From an uncultured Sphingomonadaceae bacterium (GTDB taxonomy: Bacteria; Pseudomonadota; Alphaproteobacteria; Sphingomonadales; Sphingomonadaceae), in the NCBI GenBank assembly GCA_946479505.1, contig CAMLGC010000095.1, forward strand, positions 1 to 8,509: a stretch of DNA of 8,509 nt, written 5' to 3'. Each line of letters begins with the position of its first letter. The first letter of the stretch is position 1. This document shows, piece after piece, positions 1-5,217 of this stretch. Position numbers and translations under genes: made by a program. Under the pieces are notes generated by a model. The model was not told where the DNA came from and did no database searches. It saw only the letters and a list, made by a program, of their open reading frames with translations.

Positions 1-313
1 GCAACCGATGGTTTTCACCTTCCAACCGCCATTTTGGGCTGGACTGTCAGGATATATCGCCGAGATGAGCGGCGCCTTCGTTTGCGCGGCGTTGGGCATC
101 GCGCCAACCGTCAGGCATGCCGACTACATCGGCTCCTGGCTGGAGATAATCCGAGAGGATAATCGCGCGATCTTGCGCGCCGCCAGCGCCGCATCGAAGG
201 CGGCCAATTATCTGCTCGCCTTTCGTCCGGAGTCGGCCATGGCCGCCAATGATGACGATCCCGACCCGGATCCCGACCGGGCGATGGCTCTCGAAGGGAG
301 GGCTGCGGCATGA
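1..313 (+). CDS. ArdC-like antirestriction / zincin-like metallopeptidase, C-terminal fragment (5' end outside window)
   Basis: The frame is open from the left edge to the TGA at 311-313, so the gene is partial; the ATG at 8 is probably internal. The stretch IAEMSGAFVCAALGI followed by ADYIGSWLEIIREDNRAI and a KAANYLL helix is the usual C-terminal end of ArdC-like proteins, which pair an N-terminal ssDNA-binding domain with a zincin-like peptidase domain and protect incoming conjugative DNA from restriction. The HExxH zinc motif should lie upstream and is not visible. The first 15 or so residues do not look like the family: the usual Glu-Glu-Leu before the IAEM helix is replaced by SGY. That may mean a nearby indel, a diverged copy or an assembly edge. 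The stop overlaps the next start as ATGA, so the two genes were translationally coupled. The tail is Asp-Pro rich. Family call is fairly sure; function is inferred. Confidence 0.68.
   Translation, partial: QPMVFTFQPPFWAGLSGYIAEMSGAFVCAALGIAPTVRHADYIGSWLEIIREDNRAILRAASAASKAANYLLAFRPESAMAANDDDPDPDPDRAMALEGRAAA
293..302 (+). promoter_or_regulatory. Ribosome binding site of the DUF2958 gene
   Basis: A purine-rich GAAGGGAGGG run lies 7 bases before the ATG at 310, inside the end of the ardC-like gene. It supports 310 as the true start, together with the ATGA overlap. Confidence 0.6.
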
Positions 314-703
314 TCCTCGTCACCCTTGAGATCCGCGCGCAGTTGTGCGCCAACGATCAGGCCCGTCGAGCGGCTCTGACCAAAGGTGAGCGCGCGCCTG
401 ATCCTGTTCCCGTCGTTCGGTTCTTCAACCCTGTGGGCGACGCTACCTGGCTCGCGACGGAAATCGATGAGGATGGGATCCTGTGCCGATCTTGGTTTTG
501 GCAGCCCGGAATTGGGCAGCTTTGCGCTTGCAGAATTGGAGTCGATTCGTCTGCCGTTTGGTCTCGGCATCGAGCGCGACATCCTGTTCGAAGGAGAATA
601 TCCGCTGTCGGTCTATGCCGAAGCCGCACGCCGCGCTGGATCGTTGGTGCTGGCCGAGAGGCAGCTCAGCCGCGCGGCCTGCTCTTTGCGGGGAGGCCGG
701 TAA
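310..703 (+). pseudogene. DUF2958 family protein, broken by a +1 frameshift near 486
   Basis: The start MILVTLEIRAQL and the segment PVPVVRFFNPVGDATWLATE (frame 1, residues 1-59, to about 486) match the N-terminal half of DUF2958 proteins. The second half, DLGFGSPELG, then LPFGLGIERDILF and YAEAARRAGSLV, is read in frame 2 from 488 to the TAA at 701-703. Removing one C from TGCCGAT (484-490) joins the halves into a protein of about 130 residues, a normal length for the family. As written, frame 1 runs on into unrelated Arg-rich sequence up to 1029. DUF2958 genes commonly sit beside ardC on alphaproteobacterial plasmids and integrative elements; their biochemical role is unknown. The site is not a slippery heptamer, so programmed shifting is unlikely. 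It is either a real mutation or a single-base sequence error. The start overlaps the upstream stop (ATGA). Confidence 0.78.
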
Positions 704-813
704 TCGGCATTATGCGCGCGCGACGCCGCGCTTGGCTCAGGGAGGCACCACCGAACCATGACGATCTCGTCGGCATCTGCTATAACCTGCCGTTCATGGA
801 TCGAGAGCCGCCG

Positions 814-1029
814 ATGTCAAAGAACCGCATGATCTTCCACGATCCGCGTGCTGAGCTGCCGCCGGTGACGATCGAATCGCTTAAGGGCGACCTGCTGCGC
901 TTCACGCAAGTGGACGAGGACGGTCGAACGAATGTGGTGATGCTGTCGGGTCGCCATGCTGTCCAGCACGGCGTTTTCGATAGCGGGAAGCCGGACAGCA
1001 GCGCACATATTGGCGCAGCGCCTGCTTAA
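814..1029 (+). CDS. Small hypothetical protein (71 aa)
   Basis: This small ORF encodes MSKNRMIFHDPRAELPPVTI followed by a polar segment with LLRFTQVDEDGRTNVVMLSG. Codons from 814 on prefer G or C at the third position and the protein composition is ordinary, unlike the Arg-rich out-of-frame run just upstream in the same frame. This suggests real coding beginning near here. The ATG at 814 has only a weak GAG purine patch before it; an in-frame ATG at 796 would add six residues but has no better ribosome site. No domain, membrane segment or signal peptide is seen and I do not recognise the family. It follows the broken DUF2958 gene by 110 bases and may be part of that operon. Confidence 0.45.
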   Translation: MSKNRMIFHDPRAELPPVTIESLKGDLLRFTQVDEDGRTNVVMLSGRHAVQHGVFDSGKPDSSAHIGAAPA

Positions 1030-1052
1030 TCAATCTGGCTGGAGAAGCACTG

Positions 1053-1084
1053 CCCCGGTGGTGTGCAGGCAGGGGCCACCGGGG
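1053..1084 (+). repeat. Perfect 9-bp inverted repeat (hairpin), function unclear
   Basis: CCCCGGTGG at 1053-1061 is the exact reverse complement of CCACCGGGG at 1076-1084, with a 14-base loop. It lies 24 bases after the stop of the small ORF. No T-run follows on either strand, so it is not a classic intrinsic terminator, though it could stall or protect the 3' end of the upstream transcript. Confidence 0.5.
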
Positions 1085-1113
1085 ATACCCGGTCTAGGTG
1101 TTCTTAACGGGTC

Positions 1114-1150
1114 GAAAAATCAAGCGGGCCTCTTTTAGGTGCCCTGCTTG
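1114..1150 (-). terminator. Rho-independent terminator of vapBC (minus strand)
   Basis: CAAGCGGGC at 1121-1129 pairs with GCCCTGCTTG at 1141-1150, giving nine pairs with one bulged base and an 11-base loop. Read on the minus strand the hairpin is followed directly by ATTTTTC (1120-1114). It lies 34 bases beyond the vapC stop, as expected for the end of the vapBC transcript. On the plus strand there is no comparable T-run. Confidence 0.6.
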
Positions 1151-1184
1151 TTGCTGTCCGGGGGTCCGTCCTGCGGGCGCTATG

Positions 1185-1598
1185 TCATAATTCCATGACC
1201 TCAACACCACGCCGCAGGGCGGCTGACAGGAGCTCTTCATCGCCCGATGCCAGGGTTCCTTCGGTTCGAAGAGCGAGTTCAAGATAGGCCGCGTCGTACG
1301 GCGTCAGTCCTTCCTCACGGGATAGGGCACGCGTCGCGCCCCAAGCGTGTTCATCCGTTTGATCGTCGATTGTGATCGGCAGACGATCCAATCGGGCCAG
1401 TGATGAATCGACATAGGCTTCGTCGCATCGACGCTTGCGTACGGCGTTGCGCAATACATTCGCGACTTCAAGGCGCCAGAGCGACGGCACGATCGCACCC
1501 TCTGCCACGACGCGCTGCAGCGCGACGTGCGCGCCTTCGGTCTGCTCATCTTCGAATAGCCAGGCGATCGTCATCGACGCATCGAGAATGACGCTCAC
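1185..1598 (-). CDS. vapC: VapC-type PIN-domain ribonuclease toxin
   Basis: The 137-residue product starts VSVILDASMTIAWLFEDEQT and has the order of acidic residues of a PIN domain: Asp6 in the first strand, Glu44 in the WRLEVANVL helix, Asp102 in TPYDAAYLE, and Asp120 in the LASGDEELL segment. These would bind Mg2+/Mn2+ for RNA cleavage; VapC toxins typically cut tRNA or rRNA. The chosen start is GTG at 1598, because the upstream part of the open frame overlaps the antitoxin gene and is Arg/Gly-rich non-family sequence. GTG 1598 overlaps the antitoxin stop as GTGA, and an AGAGGG patch lies about nine bases ahead. Length is typical of the family. All four catalytic positions look intact, so the toxin should be active unless held by its antitoxin. 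Confidence 0.87.
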   Translation of the reverse strand: MSVILDASMTIAWLFEDEQTEGAHVALQRVVAEGAIVPSLWRLEVANVLRNAVRKRRCDEAYVDSSLARLDRLPITIDDQTDEHAWGATRALSREEGLTPYDAAYLELALRTEGTLASGDEELLSAALRRGVEVMEL

Positions 1599-1861
1599 CC
1601 GCGACGACCCTCTTCCCGCAATTCCCGGATCGAAAGGCCGCCGAGTGAACGCCCTTTGGCGCCGGCGATGATCTCGATCGCCGCCGCCTCGGCATCGAGC
1701 CGCGCCTCGGCCTTGGCGACACGGCGGCGGATGAGAATGTCGCCGTCCAGAGTTTCGATTTCCACAGCTTCGCCATCGCTCAATCCCGAAGTGCGGGCGA
1801 CATCGAGAGGAACCCGGATCGCCAGGCTCTTCCCCCATTTTCCGACGATAACCTGTGACAC
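1595..1861 (-). CDS. vapB: VapB-type antitoxin with AbrB/MazE-like DNA-binding domain
   Basis: From the GTG at 1861 the product is 88 residues. Residues 1-48 form the swapped-hairpin AbrB/MazE fold: QVIVGKWGKSLAIRVP, then LSDGEAVEIETLDGDILIRR. The C-terminal half (KAEARLDAEAAAI to SIRELREEGRRG) is the helical toxin-binding tail. The frame stays open to an ATG at 1912, but GTG 1861 is preferred: an AGGAG lies nine bases upstream (1871-1875) and family members begin at this point. The gene overlaps vapC by four bases. Antitoxins of this type bind their own promoter and repress it with the toxin, and a palindrome lies just upstream. The pair is divergent from the ParB-like gene and probably stabilises the element after segregation loss. 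Confidence 0.87.
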   Translation of the reverse strand: MSQVIVGKWGKSLAIRVPLDVARTSGLSDGEAVEIETLDGDILIRRRVAKAEARLDAEAAAIEIIAGAKGRSLGGLSIRELREEGRRG

Positions 1862-1870
1862 GGCGCGAAT

Positions 1871-1875
1871 CTCCT
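1871..1875 (-). promoter_or_regulatory. Ribosome binding site that decides the vapB GTG start
   Basis: The minus strand reads AGGAG here, nine bases ahead of the GTG at 1861. No equally good site precedes the in-frame ATG at 1912. Confidence 0.65.
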
Positions 1876-1878
1876 GTG

Positions 1879-1898
1879 GGGATATTCTGGCATATCCC
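1879..1898 (-). promoter_or_regulatory. Palindromic candidate operator of vapBC
   Basis: GGGATAT at 1879-1885 and ATATCCC at 1892-1898 form a perfect 7-6-7 palindrome. It sits just upstream of the vapB ribosome binding site, where VapB/VapC complexes usually autorepress. On the minus strand a weak promoter could overlap it: TTGCGG, a 17-base gap, then CAGAAT. The promoter match is poor; the palindrome is clear. Confidence 0.55.
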
Positions 1899-1944
1899 GA
1901 GCCGGGCCGCAATGCGGCTGGCGATGCACCCCTAGAGATAGAGG

Positions 1945-1961
1945 GAAGGCCGGCGGCCTTC
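1945..1961. repeat. Short perfect inverted repeat in the vapB/parB divergent spacer
   Basis: GAAGGCC and GGCCTTC (7 bp each) surround a 3-base loop, just before leader copy A. There is no T-run. It could be an operator or part of the leader RNA of the ParB-like gene. Confidence 0.4.
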
Positions 1962-1962
1962 G

Positions 1963-2017
1963 TGACGGGCTGAAAGCCAAGAGAGAGTCTCGCGGCGGCC
2001 CGTCATGGAGAAGACCC
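1963..2017 (+). promoter_or_regulatory. Leader element, copy A (upstream of the ParB-like gene)
   Basis: A stem forms between TGACGGGCT (1963-1971) and GGCCCGTCA (1997-2005); the loop carries AGAGAGAG. The ribosome binding site GGAGAA (2007-2012) follows directly, five bases before the ATG. The same layout recurs at 6020-6086 and 7517-7577. See findings. Confidence 0.5.
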
Positions 2018-4156
2018 ATGGCCAAAGCGCCGCAGAAGATCACCCTCAGCCCATCGCGCGACATTCCATTCGACCGGCTCGTTTTGTCGCAATCGAACAT
2101 CCGCCGAGTGAAGGCCGGCGTGTCGATCGCCGAGCTGGCGGAGGATATTTCCCGCCGTTCGCTCCTTCAGAGCCTCAATGTGCGGCCGGTACTGGACGCC
2201 GAAGGCAAGGAGACCGGCCAGTTCGAGGTGCCGGCCGGCGGCCGGCGCTACCGCGCGCTCGAACTGCTGGTGAAGCAGAAGCGACTGGCGAAGACCGCCC
2301 CCGTTCCGTGCATCGTCAAGCCCGCCGATGCCGACATCTCCGCCGAGGAAGACAGCTACGCGGAGAACACGCACCGCGAACCGCTTCATCCGCTCGACCA
2401 GTTTCGCGGCATGCAAGCCATGGTTGATGAAGGGCAGGACATCGAGGCAATCGCCGCCCACTTCATGACCACCCCGGCGGTGGTGCGCCAGCGCCTGAAA
2501 CTCGCGTCGGTGTCGCCGAAGCTGCATGAGATCTATGCCGAGGACGCTATGACGCTCGAGCAGCTCATGGCCTTTTCGGTCGCCGATGATCATGCGCGCC
2601 AGGAGCAGGTCTGGGAGTTGCTCGCCCACAGCTACAACAAGTCCGCCAGCTATATTCGCCAGAAGCTGACCGAGGACACCGTCCGCGTCGCCGACAAGCG
2701 GGTGCGCTTCATCACGGTCGAGGTCTATGTCGCGGCCGGCGGCGGCGTCATGCGCGACCTTTTCGAGCCCGACGATGGTGGCTGGCTCACCGATCCCGCG
2801 CTGCTCGACAGGCTTGTTGAAGAGAAGCTCGCGACCGAAGGCGAACGGATCGGCGCCGAGGGCTGGAAGTGGGTCGCGACCGCGGTCGATCTGCCGTGGA
2901 ACGCGAGCGCCGGCATGCGCGAGATCGTCGGCACGCCCGTTGCGCCGACGCCCCAGGAGGAGGCGACGCTCGCTGCGCTTAAGGCTGAGGCCGACGCTCT
3001 TGAGGAGAACTGGGTCAACGAGACCTGCGTGCCTGACGAGGTCAACGAGCGGCTCGAGGCGATCGACGACGAGATCGGCGCATTGATCGACCGGCCGATG
3101 CGCTTCGATGCCGCCGATATGGCGTGTGCCGGCGTGTTCGTCTCGGTCGAGGTCGATGGCTCGCTCCTGATCGAACGAGGTTACGTCCGGCCTGAGGATG
3201 AGCCGGCCATCGACGAAACGGGAAATGAACCGGCCGGCGAGATCGATCCCGAGACGGGAGAAGTTCGCGGCGCCCCGGACGGATCATCGCCGAGCAATCC
3301 TGCGGTCGCGCCCATTGGTAGGGCGTCGGGCGAGGATGATGACGCCGATGACGAGATGGTGAAGCCGTTGCCGGACAAGCTGGTGAGCGAGCTGACCATT
3401 TGGCGCACGATGGCGTTGCAGGACGCGGTTGCGCAGAGTCCCTCGACGGCGTTCGCGGCCGTGCTCCATGCGATGGTGCTCGACGCTTTCTATTTCGCCA
3501 GCCGGGAATCCTGCCTCGAAATCTCGCTCAGCAAGGTATCCTTCTCGTTCCCCCCTGCGGGATTGAAGGACAGCGCGCCCGCGGGATCGATCACCGAGCG
3601 CCACGCCCGTTGGAAGGCACGCCTGCCGAACTCGGACAAGGATTTGTGGGACGCGCTGCTCGCACTCGACGGGGCCGAGCAGGCGGGGCTGTTCGCACAT
3701 TGTGCGTCGCTGTCGGTCAACGCCCAGTATGAGGTCGCGCCGAAATACGACAACGGCCGCATCTCGGCACACATGATCGAGCGGCGGCTGTCGCACAGCG
3801 ATGTCCTGGCCTGCGCGGTCGGGCTCGACATGATCGGCGCGGGCTGGCGCCCCACGGTCGACAACTATTTCCGCAGCGTCACCAAGTCCCGCATCCTCGC
3901 GGACGTGGCCGACGCGAAGGGACCGAAGTTCGCGGAGATGATCGACCATCTGAAGAAGGGCGACATGGCCCGCGAGGCCGAGCGGTTGATGGAGGATGCG
4001 CAGTGGCTGCCGGAGCCGCTGCGGACGCCCGACATGGCCGATCTCCTCACGCCCGAGAACGACCCGGCCTCGCTGCCTGCCTTCCTCGACGAGGAGGAGC
4101 CGGTCGCGGCCGATGATGGCGGCGAGGACGAGGGTTACGCCGTCGCGGCCGAATAG
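2018..4156 (+). CDS. Long ParB/RepB/Spo0J-family DNA-binding protein (712 aa)
   Basis: Residues 16-120 form a ParB/Srx N-terminal domain with the nucleotide-binding signatures GGRRYRA (74-80) and ENTHREPLHPLDQF (116-129). Residues 130-190 contain the KorB-like helix-turn-helix region (IEAIAAHFMTTPAVVRQRLK and following). In the ParB family these parts bind CTP and a parS-like site to form a sliding clamp. The protein is more than twice the length of a standard ParB. A disordered, acidic linker (about 390-450, many Asp/Glu/Pro/Gly) separates a second, mostly helical region (about 451-690) ending WLPEPLR, and the tail is again acidic. This long form is typical of alphaproteobacterial mobile elements. 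No ParA gene is visible, so a transcriptional or nucleoid-organising role is as possible as true partition. The start has GGAGAA five bases upstream. It is the first gene of the plus-strand cluster and has leader copy A. Confidence 0.85.
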   Translation: MAKAPQKITLSPSRDIPFDRLVLSQSNIRRVKAGVSIAELAEDISRRSLLQSLNVRPVLDAEGKETGQFEVPAGGRRYRALELLVKQKRLAKTAPVPCIVKPADADISAEEDSYAENTHREPLHPLDQFRGMQAMVDEGQDIEAIAAHFMTTPAVVRQRLKLASVSPKLHEIYAEDAMTLEQLMAFSVADDHARQEQVWELLAHSYNKSASYIRQKLTEDTVRVADKRVRFITVEVYVAAGGGVMRDLFEPDDGGWLTDPALLDRLVEEKLATEGERIGAEGWKWVATAVDLPWNASAGMREIVGTPVAPTPQEEATLAALKAEADALEENWVNETCVPDEVNERLEAIDDEIGALIDRPMRFDAADMACAGVFVSVEVDGSLLIERGYVRPEDEPAIDETGNEPAGEIDPETGEVRGAPDGSSPSNPAVAPIGRASGEDDDADDEMVKPLPDKLVSELTIWRTMALQDAVAQSPSTAFAAVLHAMVLDAFYFASRESCLEISLSKVSFSFPPAGLKDSAPAGSITERHARWKARLPNSDKDLWDALLALDGAEQAGLFAHCASLSVNAQYEVAPKYDNGRISAHMIERRLSHSDVLACAVGLDMIGAGWRPTVDNYFRSVTKSRILADVADAKGPKFAEMIDHLKKGDMAREAERLMEDAQWLPEPLRTPDMADLLTPENDPASLPAFLDEEEPVAADDGGEDEGYAVAAE

Positions 4157-4161
4157 CCACC

Positions 4162-4187
4162 AGCGGGGTGGCTTCGACCATCCCGCT
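4162..4187 (+). terminator. Hairpin just after the ParB-like gene (possible weak terminator)
   Basis: AGCGGGGTGG (4162-4171) and CCATCCCGCT (4178-4187) form ten pairs including one G-U, with a CTTCGA loop. It begins six bases after the stop. Only scattered Ts follow (CATTTCTAACTTT), so termination is probably partial, or the stem protects the 3' end after processing. Confidence 0.45.
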
Positions 4188-4211
4188 GACCTCCCATTTC
4201 TAACTTTGAAC

Positions 4212-4240
4212 CCGGCGGCGGGGCCAACCTTCGTCGCCGG
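4212..4240 (+). promoter_or_regulatory. Second hairpin in the leader of the DUF6878 gene
   Basis: CCGGCGGCG (4212-4220) pairs with CGTCGCCGG (4232-4240), nine pairs with one G-U and an 11-base loop. It ends nine bases before the ribosome binding site AGGAGA. With the hairpin at 4162-4187 it makes a structured 105-base spacer. No clear promoter is visible. Confidence 0.4.
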
Positions 4241-4261
4241 ACTTCCTTCAGGAGACCTGAC

Positions 4262-4750
4262 ATGACCACCACGCCTCAATCGGGCGCGGCGAAGCCTGCG
4301 CTCAGTCCCGAATATGAATCCTGTTTCCAGCGTTACGAAGAACGAAAGCGCCGTCGTGCCGAGCTGCGTCCGACGAACAAGGCGGCGGTGTTCGATGCGC
4401 TCGCCGTTGCCGGCATCGTGAGCGTCGTCATCAGCTTCGACGGTTACGGCGATTCCGGCCAGATCGAAGGGATCGAGGCGAGAGATGCCGGCGGCGAGGC
4501 CGCACTGCCGCAAGTCGATGTCAAGATCGCCGTCGCGCGCTACGACGAGGATGATCCCGAGCATTGTTGTCATCTGCTCGCGCGCGCGCTCGAGGAGCTC
4601 GCCTACGACGCGCTCAGCGATCTGCACGGCGGCTGGGAGAACAATGAAGGCGCCTATGGCGAATTCGTGTTCGATGTCGCGAAACGCTCGATCAATCTGG
4701 CGTACCACGAGCGCTACACCACCACCGAAGATCACAATCACGAGCTGTGA
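4262..4750 (+). CDS. DUF6878 family protein
   Basis: The 162-residue product carries the conserved core of this uncharacterised family: VISFDGYGDSGQIEGIEA around residues 58-75, then LARALEELAYDALSDLHGGWENNEGAYGEFVFD around 116-148, rich in Trp, Gly and acidic residues. The N-terminal 40 residues are polar and charged (YEERKRRRAELR). There is no signal peptide or membrane segment, so it is probably cytoplasmic. The start is supported by AGGAGAC five bases upstream. It lies ten bases ahead of the DUF6915 gene and the two are surely co-transcribed. The family is found mainly on plasmids and integrative elements of Alphaproteobacteria next to ParB-like and DUF6915 genes; no function is known to me. 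Confidence 0.8.
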   Translation: MTTTPQSGAAKPALSPEYESCFQRYEERKRRRAELRPTNKAAVFDALAVAGIVSVVISFDGYGDSGQIEGIEARDAGGEAALPQVDVKIAVARYDEDDPEHCCHLLARALEELAYDALSDLHGGWENNEGAYGEFVFDVAKRSINLAYHERYTTTEDHNHEL

Positions 4751-4760
4751 GGAGGCGACG

Positions 4761-5138
4761 ATGGGACATCCTTATCATCACGCGCTCTCGTCGGTGCGTA
4801 AGTGGGGCGGCGATCCGCAAGATTATCTGCCGATCCATCAATGGTTCGACGAGCCGTCGAAGCTGATCATCGCCGACTTTCGGCACAGAGCGCTTCGCCA
4901 TCACGCAGAAGGCGCGTTCATGGCGGAGCGTTTCTTCGGGAGCACGATGACGATCTCGACCGGCCGGGTGGTTCCGGTTCGGCTGATCGCCGAGCAGCAT
5001 ATCCTCGAAGACCTCGGCTTCATTCCGAGCTTCGCGGATTGGGTGCGCTGCATTCGGCCCGAACCCTGGATGGGGCGCGCCCAGCCGATCCACAAGCTGG
5101 TCGATCCGTTCGCTGTTCCCGAGCGCAAGGCGGCCTGA
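4761..5138 (+). CDS. DUF6915 family protein
   Basis: The 125-residue protein is recognised by its opening HPYHHALSSVRKWGG and the motifs YLPIHQWFDEPSK (23-35), ADFRHRALRHHAEGAFMAE (39-57), PVRLIAEQHILEDLG and the end IRPEPWMGRAQP. It has many His residues (HPYHH, HRALRHH, EQH), a pattern that could bind metal, but no known catalytic motif is evident. Soluble, cytoplasmic. The ATG at 4761 follows GGAGG by five bases and the preceding stop by ten, so it is coupled to the DUF6878 gene. A hairpin terminator follows at 5171. Function unknown; the family travels with mobile-element backbones. Confidence 0.82.
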   Translation: MGHPYHHALSSVRKWGGDPQDYLPIHQWFDEPSKLIIADFRHRALRHHAEGAFMAERFFGSTMTISTGRVVPVRLIAEQHILEDLGFIPSFADWVRCIRPEPWMGRAQPIHKLVDPFAVPERKAA

Positions 5139-5170
5139 TCCGCCCGCGCCGACGTCATCATCAATCTCTC

Positions 5171-5207
5171 GAAAGCCCGGCCGTTGCGCCGGGCTTTCGC
5201 GTTTCAG
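5171..5207 (+). terminator. Intrinsic terminator-like hairpin after the DUF6915 gene
   Basis: GAAAGCCCGG (5171-5180) and CCGGGCTTTC (5189-5198) are a perfect 10-bp inverted repeat with an 8-base loop, followed by GCGTTTC. The T-tract is short, but the stem is strong and carries A/T ends, so it may work in both directions. It ends 19 bases before the next ATG. Confidence 0.65.
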
Positions 5208-5217
5208 GAGACCTTCA

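Noticed and set aside
759..833. Short ORF with a GGAGG ahead of an ATG at 759
   Set aside because: It has only 24 codons, overlaps the ORF at 814 and shows no family resemblance. The good ribosome site may be a relic of a lost gene, but this cannot be supported.
310..1029. One 239-residue plus-strand protein
   Set aside because: Residues 1-59 are DUF2958, then the reading is out of frame and Arg-rich until about 814. The second half of DUF2958 is in frame 2, so this is a frameshift artefact joined to a separate small ORF.
1053..1084. Intrinsic terminator for the small ORF at 814
   Set aside because: The stem is perfect, but no T-run follows, so it is listed only as an inverted repeat.
1599..1838. 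Long N-terminal extension of vapC
   Set aside because: The frame is open, but it overlaps most of the antitoxin gene and gives His/Arg-rich sequence; the PIN domain begins exactly at the GTG at 1598.
3284..4741. 485-codon open frame on the minus strand
   Set aside because: It lies opposite the ParB-like and DUF6878 genes and runs across their spacer. Its product has low-complexity Arg/Val/Gly-rich composition and no family signature; long antisense frames are common in GC-rich genes.
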